Below are positions 44,591 through 54,689 of a stretch of DNA of 64,000 nt, one piece after another. Source of the stretch: Candidatus Allofournierella merdavium (GTDB taxonomy: Bacteria; Bacillota; Clostridia; Oscillospirales; Ruminococcaceae); contig DWYI01000017.1 of NCBI GenBank assembly GCA_019118765.1, positions 109,654-173,653 of the forward strand, written 5' to 3'. The number at the start of each line of letters is the position of its first letter. Positions within the stretch are counted from its first letter, which is position 1. Both the position numbers and the translations under genes were made by a program. The notes under the pieces were generated by a model, which worked only from the letters and a program-made list of their open reading frames with translations, did no database searches and was not told the origin of the DNA.

Positions 44591-44624
44591 CAAAAAGAAA
44601 AAGCCGCGGCTGATACGCCGCGGC
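44591..44624 (-). terminator. Terminator of the short transcript at 44641-44703
   Basis: Minus strand GCCGCGG, 8-base loop, CCGCGGC, followed by TTTTTCTTTTTG. It lies 17 bases past the stop of the 20-codon gene. Confidence 0.85.
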
Positions 44625-44640
44625 AAAATTTATGAATCGA

Positions 44641-44703
44641 TCATACCTGCAGCCGAGGGCCCGAAAGATATTCAGATGCTGGATTGATTCCGCTGTTTTC
44701 CAT
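44641..44703 (-). CDS. 20-residue peptide gene with its own consensus promoter
   Basis: ATG at 44703, 20 codons (MENSGINPASEYL...) and TGA. The ribosome binding site GAGGTG is 7 bases upstream. A perfect consensus promoter precedes it at 44739-44767 and an intrinsic terminator follows at 44591-44624, so this is a complete transcription unit of about 140 bases. The peptide has no membrane segment; it contains Pro, Gly, Ser, Glu and Arg. I do not recognise it. It might be a small protein, a leader peptide, or the coding part of a regulatory RNA. It is too short for ordinary gene finders. Confidence 0.6.
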   Translation of the reverse strand: MENSGINPASEYLSGPRLQV

Positions 44704-44738
44704 GATCAGGCACCTCGCTTTCCATCAGAGTTTAACAA

Positions 44739-44767
44739 ATTATAACACCAGCCGCCGACGGTGTCAA
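44739..44767 (-). promoter_or_regulatory. Perfect consensus promoter of the 20-codon gene
   Basis: Minus strand TTGACA (44762-44767), exactly 17 bases, TATAAT (44739-44744). This matches the sigma-A consensus fully, and predicts strong constitutive transcription. Confidence 0.85.
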
Positions 44768-44788
44768 CCAAAGGAAACGCCGGGGCGG

Positions 44789-45493
44789 TCAGCCCCGGCG
44801 CTCGATCTCACCATACAGATAATTCAGCGCGTCGCCCAGGCTGCCCAGTTGGTCGATCAGGCCCTCGTGCACCGCCTGCTGCCCGGTGAGCACCGTGCCC
44901 ACGTCCATCACCAGTTCGCCGGTGTGCATCATCAGTTCCACAAAGCGCTCTTTGCTGATTTTGGAATGGCCCTCCACAAAACCGGCGATGCGCTCCTGCA
45001 TCTGCTCAAAATAGCGCATGGTCTGGGGCACGCCCAGCACCAGCCCGGAGTGCCGCACCGGGTGGATGGTCATGGTGGCGGTGGGCACGATGAAGCTGCG
45101 CCGGCCGCTCACCGCCAGCGGGATGCCGATGGAATGCCCGCCGCCCAGCACCAGCGTGGCGCTGGGTTTGCTCACGCCGCTGATGAGTTCGGCCAGGGCC
45201 AGGCCGGCCTCCACATCGCCCCCCACCGTGTTCAGGATCACCAGCAGGGCGTCAATGTCCGGGTCTTCCTCAATGGCCACCAGCTGCGGGATGACATGCT
45301 CGTATTTTGTGACCTTCTGGCTCTGATCCGCACTGACGTGGCCCTCGATCAGGCCCACCACCGTGAGGCAGTGGATGGCATGGCGGCCCTTTGTGCGGAT
45401 CACCGAGCCGGTGTCCATCATGTATTCATGTTCCAGCTTTTCCTGCTCCACCTGCGCGTCGGTGGGCTGCTGTTTTTGCTCGTTTTCTTCCAT
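44789..45493 (-). CDS. ClpP-like serine protease TepA (YmfB family)
   Basis: 234 aa, ClpP/crotonase fold. Serine region [14 protein letters not shown] near 122-135, His in [10 protein letters not shown] near 145-154, and [12 protein letters not shown] near 88-99 (ClpP-type oxyanion loop). The N-terminus is Glu/Gln-rich with no signal peptide. In Bacillus the homologue (TepA/YmfB) is next to spoIIIE/ftsK; here it is also close to ftsK but with a GNAT gene and a small transcription unit in between. Confidence 0.88.
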   Translation of the reverse strand: MEENEQKQQPTDAQVEQEKLEHEYMMDTGSVIRTKGRHAIHCLTVVGLIEGHVSADQSQKVTKYEHVIPQLVAIEEDPDIDALLVILNTVGGDVEAGLALAELISGVSKPSATLVLGGGHSIGIPLAVSGRRSFIVPTATMTIHPVRHSGLVLGVPQTMRYFEQMQERIAGFVEGHSKISKERFVELMMHTGELVMDVGTVLTGQQAVHEGLIDQLGSLGDALNYLYGEIERRG

Positions 45494-45587
45494 CCGGACC
45501 TACTTCCCCTCTTTTGATTTTCACACACATTGTTCCCCGTCCGGCACACAGATTATACAGAAAAAGGGGCAATTCTTTGTACATCGT

Positions 45588-45615
45588 TTGACAAAGTCGC
45601 TGTAACGATTATACT
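45588..45615 (+). promoter_or_regulatory. rex promoter
   Basis: TTGACA (45588-45593), 16 bases, TATACT (45610-45615), about 120 bases before rex. No convincing Rex box was found in this leader. Confidence 0.6.
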
Positions 45616-45735
45616 ATATACAAGGACAATTTTCTTTCTCCCGCCTGTGATCCACAGTTCCGGGGGATGGTAAGCGGCCTGTTGCCGCTTTGCCTTTTGC
45701 AAGCTGAAGAATTTGATAAAAAGATGGTGAAATGA

Positions 45736-46374
45736 ATGAATCACTCTCAGGGCAAAGTGTCGCTCCCGGTCATCAAACGGCTGCCGAAATATTACCGCTA
45801 TATTTCCCAGCTGCACCGATCCGGCGTCTCCACGATTTCCTCCAGTGAACTGGCCCGCATGATGGGCACCACTGCCAGCCAGGTGCGGCAGGATTTCAAC
45901 TGTTTTGGCGGGTTCGGCCAGCAGGGCATCGGCTACAACGTGGAGGTTTTGGAAAACGAGATCGGCCAGCTTTTGTTCGGCCACGGAGAAAAGCTGCCCA
46001 CCATCCTTCTCGGCGCCGGGCGCCTGGGCACCGCCGTCTCCCGTTTTTTGACCACCGATACCAACGGGTACAATCTGTTGGCGGTGTTCGATGTCCGGCA
46101 GGAACTGGTGGGTCACGATCTGGACGGTGTGCCCATCCTCCACATTGACGAACTGGACGATTTCTGCAAGGCGAACCGTCCCGCCGTGGCAGTGCTTTGT
46201 CTGCCCCGGGAAAGCGCGAAGGAAGTCTCCGGCAAGCTGGTGGAACTGGGGATCAAGGGCTTCTGGAATTTCAGCCACTATGACCTGGCGGTGGCCTATC
46301 CCGGCATTACCGTGGAAAACGCGCATCTGGGAGACAGCCTGATGAGTCTGGGGTATCGGCTGCGCAACAAGTAA
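45736..46374 (+). CDS. rex: Redox-sensing transcriptional repressor Rex
   Basis: 212 aa. An N-terminal winged helix (about 8-75: IKRLPKYYRYISQL, SSSELARMMGTTASQVRQDF, GFGQQGIGYNV) is followed by a Rossmann NAD(H)-binding domain with LLGAGRLGTAVS near 92-103. The C-terminal helix swap region ends in LGDSLMSLGYRLRNK. It represses fermentation genes when NADH is low. The two Rex boxes upstream of adhE in this same window are likely targets. ATG 45736; tdk follows 33 bases later. Confidence 0.97.
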   Translation: MNHSQGKVSLPVIKRLPKYYRYISQLHRSGVSTISSSELARMMGTTASQVRQDFNCFGGFGQQGIGYNVEVLENEIGQLLFGHGEKLPTILLGAGRLGTAVSRFLTTDTNGYNLLAVFDVRQELVGHDLDGVPILHIDELDDFCKANRPAVAVLCLPRESAKEVSGKLVELGIKGFWNFSHYDLAVAYPGITVENAHLGDSLMSLGYRLRNK

Positions 46375-46407
46375 AACTCCAAAACGGAAAGTGAGCGTCT
46401 CTCCCCT

Positions 46408-47025
46408 ATGGCCAAATTATACTTTCGCTATGGCGCGATGAACAGCGGCAAAAGCACCGCCCTGATGCAGGTCGCTTTCAATTATGAGGAGCGGGGCATG
46501 CGGGTGTTCATCCTCAAACCCAGCATCGACACAAAAGGCGGCGAATGTCTTTTGAGCCGCCTGGGCGTCAGCCGCCCGGTGGACAGGGCGGTGACCCCCG
46601 ACATGGACGTGTTTGAACTTGTGAGGCAGGAGGCCTTTCGCGGTGACAAACCCCTGGCCTGTGTCCTCACCGACGAAAGCCAGTTTTTCACCCCGCAACA
46701 GGCCGAACAGCTTTTCATGGTCACGGTCAAGCTCAACATTCCCGTCATTGCCTACGGCCTGCGCACCGACTTTTCCATGAACGGGTTCCCCGGCTCCACC
46801 CGCCTTTTGGAACTTGCCCATGCCATTGAGGAGATGAAGACCATCTGCACCTGCGGGCGCAAGGCCACCTGCAACGGGCGAAAGGTGAACGGAGAATTCG
46901 TGTTTGAGGGCGATCAGGTTGCCATCGACCAGGAAAACAACGTGCAGTACCAGAGTCTTTGCGCCCAGTGCTATTTTGCCGAGCGGGAAAAGTTCTACCA
47001 GCGGCACCCGAAAGTCGGCCTTTGA
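46408..47025 (+). CDS. tdk: Thymidine kinase
   Basis: 205 aa, type II TK. P-loop GAMNSGKST at residues 8-16, DESQFF near 91-96 (catalytic Glu region), and zinc cysteines CTCGRKATC near 149-157 and CAQCYF near 190. It salvages thymidine to dTMP. It probably belongs to the rex transcript and ends at the terminator 47052-47086. Confidence 0.97.
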   Translation: MAKLYFRYGAMNSGKSTALMQVAFNYEERGMRVFILKPSIDTKGGECLLSRLGVSRPVDRAVTPDMDVFELVRQEAFRGDKPLACVLTDESQFFTPQQAEQLFMVTVKLNIPVIAYGLRTDFSMNGFPGSTRLLELAHAIEEMKTICTCGRKATCNGRKVNGEFVFEGDQVAIDQENNVQYQSLCAQCYFAEREKFYQRHPKVGL

Positions 47026-47051
47026 ACCATCGCTCTGTTTTATAACGTTTA

Positions 47052-47086
47052 CCCCCGCGGGCTGCCCGCGGGGGATTTTTGTTTTT
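47052..47086 (+). terminator. Terminator after tdk
   Basis: CCCCCGCGGG, loop CTG, CCCGCGGGGG, followed by ATTTTTGTTTTT. Confidence 0.92.
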
Positions 47087-47100
47087 CCGGTGTTTCTCTC

Positions 47101-47162
47101 TTGAATTCCGGAATATGCCATGGTAGAATAAACACAAAATATATATTCTGTATTTATTGTGT
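47101..47162 (+). promoter_or_regulatory. Promoter and possible operator of the TetR gene
   Basis: TTGAAT (47101-47106), 17 bases, TAGAAT (47124-47129). Just downstream, ACACAA (47132-47137) and TTGTGT (47157-47162) form an inverted repeat around A+T-rich sequence, a plausible autoregulatory site over the start of transcription. Confidence 0.5.
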
Positions 47163-47174
47163 GGAGGTGAAAGA

Positions 47175-47801
47175 ATGCCAAAGGTCTCATACTCGCAAGC
47201 GGAGCGCCAACAGATCCGGCAGGATCTGATCGTCACCGGTCTTGCCCTGATGGCCAAACAGGGCATCCAGCACACCACGGTGGAACAGATCTACAAAAAG
47301 GTGGGCATCTCCCGTTCCTTCTTTTATACCTTCTTTCCCACCAAGGAAGACCTGATCGTGGAAACGCTCTACCTCCAGCAACCCCGCATCCTCCGCTATG
47401 CCCGGCAACTGATGGACGACCCGGCGCTGGACTGGCGAAGCGCCCTCACCCGGTTTCTCCATTCCTGCTGCTACGGCGAACAGCACGGGATCGCAGTGCT
47501 GACCATTGAACAGCAGCAACTGATCTTCCGGCGGCTCACTCCCGAAAGCTACCGTGTCTTTCGCGAAAAACAGGCGCGGCTGTTTGGGCAGTTGCTGGAT
47601 ATTTTCGGTGTAAAGCCCTCCCCGCCCCGGATCAGTCTTTTCACCAACCTGTGCCTGACGGTGATGATCGTCCGCCGCGCCATTCCCGAAAGCCTTCCCC
47701 TCTTCGTTCCCGAGGCGGCCGACGCCACGGTCGCGGCTCAGATCCGCACCATCGTGGACTGCCTGGCCTCCCTCAGGGATGAAGACGCCTGCAATGCATA
47801 A
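47175..47801 (+). CDS. TetR family transcriptional regulator
   Basis: 208 aa from ATG 47175 (GGAGGTGAAAGA upstream; the six codons before it are not used). The HTH lies at about 12-58 with TTVEQIYKKVGISRSFFYTFFPTKEDLI, a clear TetR signature. The C-terminal ligand-binding part is helical and has no recognised match. It has no obvious transporter partner; the nearest same-strand gene is an uncharacterised protein 160 bases on. Confidence 0.9.
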   Translation: MPKVSYSQAERQQIRQDLIVTGLALMAKQGIQHTTVEQIYKKVGISRSFFYTFFPTKEDLIVETLYLQQPRILRYARQLMDDPALDWRSALTRFLHSCCYGEQHGIAVLTIEQQQLIFRRLTPESYRVFREKQARLFGQLLDIFGVKPSPPRISLFTNLCLTVMIVRRAIPESLPLFVPEAADATVAAQIRTIVDCLASLRDEDACNA

Positions 47802-47871
47802 CCCACGCTCCGGCCCGTTCGGATCCCCGTTTCAGCGGCATTTTTCGGCGGGCCGGCCTTTCATCCAAAAT

Positions 47872-47897
47872 AAAGATAAATTTAAAGATTTATCTTT
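47872..47897. repeat. Perfect A+T-rich inverted repeat before the 161-aa gene
   Basis: AAAGATAAAT, 6 bases, ATTTATCTTT: a perfect 10-base-pair palindrome in otherwise GC-rich DNA, 65 bases upstream of the start at 47962. Could be an operator (possibly for the TetR protein) or a terminator of the TetR gene. Confidence 0.5.
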
Positions 47898-47961
47898 ATA
47901 TAAAGTTCATGCGTCCTGCTCCCGGCGGGGCGATATCATACATATTCAGGAGGTTTTTGAC

Positions 47962-48447
47962 ATGGGTATTTTCAGCAAGCTGTTCAAGGGGCCAACGATC
48001 GACATGGAAAAAAGCGCCGCAAACGCCCGAAAAATGCGATCGCTGTTCGATCATGTGGTGGAAAACGGCGGCCAATACAGGCTGATCTTTGGTTACACCG
48101 AAGACGTGAGCCGCTTCAATTACGGCTTTGTCCACGGCAGCAAGACTAAGATCGGCAATCTCATCGTGGGCTGGAACGAAGAGACGCAGACCGTTGTGGT
48201 GGTGCCCACCGTCCCCGATCTTTCCAGCTGCGGCGATCCCGTTTACTACCGGCGTGCGGATATTCTCAAAGCCTGCCGGAACAAGTACCCCACCGACGCC
48301 TTTGTCATCTATCCTGACAAGCGGGGGTACATTGCCATCAACGCCTACGATTGGCTGGAGGATGAACGTTTGTATGTATATGTTTCCCAGGAGGAAGAAC
48401 TGGCGGCCTTCACCGATTTCTTTTTGAATCGCTTTGCGAAAAAGTGA
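47962..48447 (+). CDS. Uncharacterised conserved-looking protein
   Basis: 161 aa, ATG 47962 with CAGGAGG upstream. Soluble, alpha/beta composition: MGIFSKLFKG opening, AANARKMRSLFDHV helix near 18-31, YGFVHGSKTKIGNLIVGW near 53-70, CGDPVYYRRADILKACRNKY near 88-107, and FVIYPDKRGYIAINAYDWLED near 112-132. No catalytic motif or membrane segment. I do not recognise the family. It lies upstream of the DUF1266 gene, and neighbours of this type are often part of host-interaction or toxin-related loci, but nothing here proves that. Confidence 0.75.
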   Translation: MGIFSKLFKGPTIDMEKSAANARKMRSLFDHVVENGGQYRLIFGYTEDVSRFNYGFVHGSKTKIGNLIVGWNEETQTVVVVPTVPDLSSCGDPVYYRRADILKACRNKYPTDAFVIYPDKRGYIAINAYDWLEDERLYVYVSQEEELAAFTDFFLNRFAKK

Positions 48448-48617
48448 ACCGGTGATGCCGCGGATCAAACGTTTTGGGAGATCGTCCCCGCCCACAGCGG
48501 TGATGCTCTTCGGCCGGCACCGGGTTTCAGTTGGTGGAATTTCTGCCGGAACAGACAAAGCGTCTGCCCTTCCGCCGTCGGCCTGGCACCCCCTGTGGAA
48601 AGAAAAGGAGAATCACA

Positions 48618-49787
48618 ATGGACATCAATGAGATCATGAACCGGGCAAAGGCCGCGCAGGCGCGCGCCCTGGACAGCCTGCATGAGATGGAGGAAAAATC
48701 GCCGGCCGCATTTTCTTCCCGACCGGAGTCGGTCATCCCGCCCCAGCGTCCTGCCGATGACGAGGCTGCTCAGCAGGCAGCCAATACCCGGCGCCAGGTG
48801 GAGATCCTGGGGCAGATATTTGACGCCGATGCCATGGCGCAGATGGCAGCCAATCAGGAACAACTGCAGCAGGCGATCAACGCCAGGGTCGCCGAAGCGG
48901 CTGCCATGAGCACCAACGCCGTGATGGAGCAGATGTTCGGGGAAGACATGGGGGTGCTGGCCGCGGCGCTGGAGGCCCTGGCCATGGGGGATGAGGGCGA
49001 CGGATTTTGCGCCGAGGATGAGGAGGAGAGCGACGAGGCGCTGTTCACGCTGCTGGACGAGACGATGGCACGGCTGGAAGCGCTGCCTGAACCAATGCCC
49101 GCGGAGTACGGGAAAAGCCCGGAACTCTGGGGGCGGTTCGGGATCCTGCTGTCCGGCATCGTGTCCACCCTCAACGATCATCGTTTGGACGGGATGGATG
49201 TGGAGGAGCACATCCCCGTGCTGGAACAGCAGGTGGTCTCCGTCGTGCGCCGCTCCTGGGGCATTGACGGGCGGGGTGAACTGTTGGAAACGCTCCGCTA
49301 CCTGACCCAGGGCGGCTACACCGCGCGTTACCGTTTTTATTGCGAGGCTTTGTCGCCGGAGGAATTAATGACCGGCGATGAGGATGAGGATGACCGGGAG
49401 GGGGTCATTCGGGCGTGGAATTTTGCCCAGCGATACAAAGGCCGGTACTCCCCTGCCTTCATGGCGGGTTGGGACGTGGGCCGCGCCGCCATGCTGGCCC
49501 GCTGGGGCAGCTATCTGGGCTGGATCACCCCGGAGGAGGCGCAGGGCATCCTGTGGGAACTGGCACAACGGGCGGCCGAAGACTTGGGCAGCTGGCGGGA
49601 ATTCGCCCAGTCCTACCTCTTTGGCGGCCTGATGTGGAAACTTCTCTGCAACAGCCCCGCCGAAGGGTACCTGGGCTATCTTGCCGACGCGGCCACCTGC
49701 CTTTTGATGGGAAAAGGCGACGGTTCCGGCGGACAGTGGAGGGATTTTCCCTGGCCGGCCCGCAAAAAAATCGGGTTTGCGCCGTGA
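48618..49787 (+). CDS. DUF1266 domain protein
   Basis: 389 aa. The N-terminal half (1-150) is Ala/Glu/Met-rich and helical, probably coiled coil (QLQQAINARVAEAAAM near 83). Residues about 265-380 carry the DUF1266 pattern: AWNFAQRYKGRYSPAFMAGWDVGRAAMLARWGSYLGWI and DLGSWREFAQSYLFGG. Function of the family is unknown. ATG 48618 follows AAGGAG. It ends near an 11-C homopolymer run and the strong terminator at 49850. Confidence 0.85.
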   Translation: MDINEIMNRAKAAQARALDSLHEMEEKSPAAFSSRPESVIPPQRPADDEAAQQAANTRRQVEILGQIFDADAMAQMAANQEQLQQAINARVAEAAAMSTNAVMEQMFGEDMGVLAAALEALAMGDEGDGFCAEDEEESDEALFTLLDETMARLEALPEPMPAEYGKSPELWGRFGILLSGIVSTLNDHRLDGMDVEEHIPVLEQQVVSVVRRSWGIDGRGELLETLRYLTQGGYTARYRFYCEALSPEELMTGDEDEDDREGVIRAWNFAQRYKGRYSPAFMAGWDVGRAAMLARWGSYLGWITPEEAQGILWELAQRAAEDLGSWREFAQSYLFGGLMWKLLCNSPAEGYLGYLADAATCLLMGKGDGSGGQWRDFPWPARKKIGFAP

Positions 49788-49849
49788 TATCCTGCGCAGA
49801 CGCCGCCATATCTGCATCGTCCCCCCCCCCCGCGCGGCCTGCCTAAAAT

Positions 49850-49892
49850 AAGCAAATCCCCTTTGCGGACCCGCCGCAAAGGGGATTTGCTT
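49850..49892. terminator. Bidirectional terminator between DUF1266 gene and V-ATPase operon
   Basis: Perfect 19-base-pair stem (AAGCAAATCCCCTTTGCGG with its complement, loop ACCCG). On the minus strand it is followed by ATTTTA. Confidence 0.88.
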
Positions 49893-49914
49893 TACGCTAT
49901 TGTACGGACGTCAA

Positions 49915-50523
49915 TCAGCCGTCCCGCTGCTTTTTGATGACCTTCAGCCGGGAGAAGTCCTCCCGTTCCTTTTCCTCCAGCACCTCGGTGATATACTTGA
50001 TGGTGGCGGTAAACTGAGGGATCATGATGTTATTCAGCGCATTGGCGCGCTTCTGGGTCTTCTGAATGGCCACAGCAAGGCGATAGACGCTGCTCTCCAC
50101 CTCCGCCAGCTCCACCGTGAGGCGCTTGACCTCACAGAATTTCAGGTATACATCGTCCAACTGGCTGTTGGTGGAATCCAGCCCGTAGTACAGGCCAGGC
50201 GTGCTGTCCTCCAGCTTCACGATGGGCAGTTCCACGCCCATGACGCTGCGGTAGTCCAGCTTGAGGCCGGTCTCCACCGGCACGGTCTTGGCGAACTCGC
50301 CCACCACGCCCAAGGTAATGTTGGCACGCTGTAAGGCCTTGTACGCCGCCGAGTAGGCGGTGGCGATCTCGTCCTGGATGGCGGCCGCCCGGTCGATCAG
50401 CTGCATCATTTCCCGCACAAGGATGTTGCGTTTGCGGTCCATCAGGTCATAGCCCTGGCTGGCAAGCGCAAGGCTGCGCTTTTGCGCCATCAGGTTCGAT
50501 TTGGTCGGGAAAACCTGTGCCAT
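49915..50523 (-). CDS. V-type ATP synthase subunit D
   Basis: 202 aa, central-stalk subunit that rotates inside the A3B3 head. The N- and C-terminal long helices (FPTKSNLMAQKRSLALASQGYDLMDRKRNIL near 5-35 and RANALNNIMIPQF near 155) are the family hallmark. It is the last gene of the V-ATPase operon, 25 bases after subunit B. Confidence 0.95.
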   Translation of the reverse strand: MAQVFPTKSNLMAQKRSLALASQGYDLMDRKRNILVREMMQLIDRAAAIQDEIATAYSAAYKALQRANITLGVVGEFAKTVPVETGLKLDYRSVMGVELPIVKLEDSTPGLYYGLDSTNSQLDDVYLKFCEVKRLTVELAEVESSVYRLAVAIQKTQKRANALNNIMIPQFTATIKYITEVLEEKEREDFSRLKVIKKQRDG

Positions 50524-50548
50524 ACGGCAGCCTCCTCTCTGTTAAAAA

Positions 50549-51964
50549 TCACTTGCTGCTCTTGAGGACCGTGCTGAGATCCCGATGGGCCGCGTTCGTC
50601 TTGGGTTTGTAGTAGTGGTCCAGCATGACCTGGTCCACACGATCCAGTTCCTCGCGGGGCAGCATGGACAGAAGCTCCCACCCGAGGTCCAGCGTCTCCT
50701 CGATGGTGCGGTTGGTGTTGCCCTGCCCCACGAACTTCTGCTCGAAGGCACGGCCAAACTCCATGACCCGCTTGTCGCTGGCGGAGAGTTCCTCCTCGCC
50801 GATGACGCTGGCCAGGGCCTTGGCGTCCTGCACGCGGGCATAGGTGGCGAACAACTGGTTGGCCAGCGGGTTGTGGTCCTCACGGGTGTAACCGGCGCCG
50901 ATGCCGTCCTTCATCAGACGGGACAGGCTGGGCAGCACGCTCACCGGCGGATAGACGCCGGTGGCGTCCATGCCGCGGTCCAGCACGATCTGGCCCTCGG
51001 TGATGTAACCGGTCAGGTCGGGGATGGGGTGGGTGATGTCGTCGCCGGGCATGGTGAGGATGGGGATCTGGGTCACGCTGCCCTTGCGGCCCTCGATGAT
51101 GCCGGCGCGCTCGTACAGCGACGCCAGGTCGGAGTAGAGGTAGCCGGGGTAGCCCTTACGGCCGGGGATCTCGCCCTTGGAGGAGGAGAACTCGCGCAGG
51201 GCCTCGCAGTAGCTGGTCATATCGGTGAGGATGACCAGGATGTTCTTGCCCAGGTCGAAGGCCAGGTACTCGGCGATGGTCAGCGCCGCGCGGGGGGTGA
51301 TGATACGCTCCACGATGGGGTCGTTGGCCAGGTTCAGCAGCATGACCACCCGGTCCATAACGTTGGCGGCTTCAAAACTCTTTTTGAAGTAGTCGGCCAC
51401 GTCGTTCTTCACGCCCATGGCGGCGAACACGATGGCGAAGTCCTCGCCGTCGGAAACGTCCGCCTGCTTCACGATCTGCACCGCCAGCTCGTTGTGCTTC
51501 ATACCGGAACCGGAGAAGATGGGCAGCTTCTGGCCGCGGATCAGGGTGGCCAGCGCGTCGATGGAGGAGATGCCGGTGCGGATGTAGTTGCGGGGGTACA
51601 CGCGGCTCACCGGGTTGATGGGCGAGCCGTTCACGTCCCGCCGGAACTCGGGGTAGATTTCCCCCAGGCCGTCGATGGGGCGGCCCAGGCCGTCCAGCGT
51701 GCGGCCCAGGATCTCAGGGCTCAGGTCCACCATCATGGGGTGGCCGGACAGGGTGGTGCGGGTGTTCTCCAGCGAGAAGCCGGTGGTGCCTTCAAACACC
51801 TGAATGACGCACTTCTCGCCTTCGATCATCACGATACGGCCCACGCGCTGGGTGCCGTCGGTGAGTTTCATGACCACCATCTCGTCGTAGGCGGCATCCT
51901 GCACGCCGTCCAGGACAACCAGCGAGCCGTTGATCTGGCTTAAACCAACATGTTCAAGGATCAT
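50549..51964 (-). CDS. V-type ATP synthase subunit B
   Basis: 471 aa, non-catalytic nucleotide-binding subunit of the head. [15 protein letters not shown] near 155-170 replaces a full P-loop, as expected for [42 protein letters not shown] near 250-290 and the ordering of beta-barrel, nucleotide and C-terminal helical domains are standard. The ATG at 51964 is used. It is 27 bases after subunit A. Confidence 0.97.
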   Translation of the reverse strand: MILEHVGLSQINGSLVVLDGVQDAAYDEMVVMKLTDGTQRVGRIVMIEGEKCVIQVFEGTTGFSLENTRTTLSGHPMMVDLSPEILGRTLDGLGRPIDGLGEIYPEFRRDVNGSPINPVSRVYPRNYIRTGISSIDALATLIRGQKLPIFSGSGMKHNELAVQIVKQADVSDGEDFAIVFAAMGVKNDVADYFKKSFEAANVMDRVVMLLNLANDPIVERIITPRAALTIAEYLAFDLGKNILVILTDMTSYCEALREFSSSKGEIPGRKGYPGYLYSDLASLYERAGIIEGRKGSVTQIPILTMPGDDITHPIPDLTGYITEGQIVLDRGMDATGVYPPVSVLPSLSRLMKDGIGAGYTREDHNPLANQLFATYARVQDAKALASVIGEEELSASDKRVMEFGRAFEQKFVGQGNTNRTIEETLDLGWELLSMLPREELDRVDQVMLDHYYKPKTNAAHRDLSTVLKSSK

Positions 51965-51991
51965 ATGTCTCTCTTTAGCTCCTTTCCCTTG

Positions 51992-53749
<1,758 letters not shown>

Positions 53750-53772
53750 TTCGGTTCACCTCGGTTTTCAAA

Positions 53773-54357
53773 TTAAAGGGCGATGGACATGCCGGAATTC
53801 TGCAGGAACCAGTCTTTCTGGGCATCCAGCTTCATATCCAGCGTGTCGTCCGCCTCCACCGCGCCGCTCTTGGCGCGCAGGCCGCCCAGGCGGATGGTGG
53901 GGTCGGCACTCACCGCACAGCCGGCGGGAACGGCCTTCTTTGCCACTTCCACATCCTGCGTGCGGGCAAAAAACTCCGCTTTGTCTGCATGGAGCAGCTG
54001 CAGCAGCGCTTCCGCGCTCTTGCGCAGGTAGTCGGTGTATTCCGGCTTTGCGGTAAACTGCGCAAGGCGCTCCTCACAGGCGTCAAACACCTGCTGCTCG
54101 ATCTCGTTGCGGCGGGTGGCCAGTTCGGCGCCGGTCTCCAGCACGCTGTGGGACAGTTTGCGGTTGGTATCTTCCTGCAGGCGGACCTTCTCATAGTCCC
54201 CCATCTGCTTCGCCTTGGCTGCGGCGTCGGTTTTCACTTTCTCCAGTTCGGCGGCGATCTCCTCGTCGATGGCCTGGATGATGGCGGCGCGGCGTTTTTC
54301 GCCGTCCCGCTGAATGGCCTGCATGAATTTTGCCGCGCGCTCGTTTTCTTCAATCAT
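53773..54357 (-). CDS. V-type ATP synthase subunit E
   Basis: 194 aa peripheral-stalk subunit. Long N-terminal helix rich in Ala/Glu/Lys (AIIQAIDEEIAAELEKVKTDAAAKAKQMGDYEKVRLQEDTNRKLSHSV, about 24-70) and a small C-terminal alpha/beta domain (AVSADPTIRLGGLRAKSGA near 148). The frame is open 22 codons further, but ATG 54357 has GAGGTG upstream and matches the family start. Confidence 0.88.
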   Translation of the reverse strand: MIEENERAAKFMQAIQRDGEKRRAAIIQAIDEEIAAELEKVKTDAAAKAKQMGDYEKVRLQEDTNRKLSHSVLETGAELATRRNEIEQQVFDACEERLAQFTAKPEYTDYLRKSAEALLQLLHADKAEFFARTQDVEVAKKAVPAGCAVSADPTIRLGGLRAKSGAVEADDTLDMKLDAQKDWFLQNSGMSIAL

Positions 54358-54367
54358 TTGCTGCACC

Positions 54368-54676
54368 TCAAATCTTAACGCCGATGGCTTCGCGCACATA
54401 GCGGGTGATGCGGTCCCGGCCAAGGGCCGAACCGTGCCGGTCGGGGATGGCCAGCACCAGCGGACCCTCCTGGTCTTTTTTCGCGTCGTTGACGATCTCG
54501 GTGAAATCGTCGGCGATCTTTTCGGTCACCAGGATCATCCCGATGTCCGGCTGCGACAAAGCGAGTTCGAAGGCGTTGGTCACTTCCTCGGCGGTGTGCG
54601 CCACCACGCCCTCAATGCCCGCCAGCCGCATGCCGGTCTGGGTGTCGGTGTTGTCGCTGATCAGAAAGAAACGCAT
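54368..54676 (-). CDS. V-type ATP synthase subunit F
   Basis: 102 aa. Opens with FFLISDNTDTQTGMRLAGIEG and has LVTEKIADDF near 54, LVLAIPDRHGS near 75; the Rossmann-like F subunit that binds the D subunit in the rotor stalk. 10 bases before subunit E. Confidence 0.92.
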   Translation of the reverse strand: MRFFLISDNTDTQTGMRLAGIEGVVAHTAEEVTNAFELALSQPDIGMILVTEKIADDFTEIVNDAKKDQEGPLVLAIPDRHGSALGRDRITRYVREAIGVKI

Positions 54677-54689
54677 TGCTGCGCCCCCT

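Noticed and set aside
44731..44741. TTAACAA-like half site as a Rex box before the tiny gene
   Set aside because: Only one half matches; the other half is absent.
45494..45735. Rex autoregulatory box before rex
   Set aside because: No TTGTTAA/TTAACAA pair with correct spacing was found in this leader.
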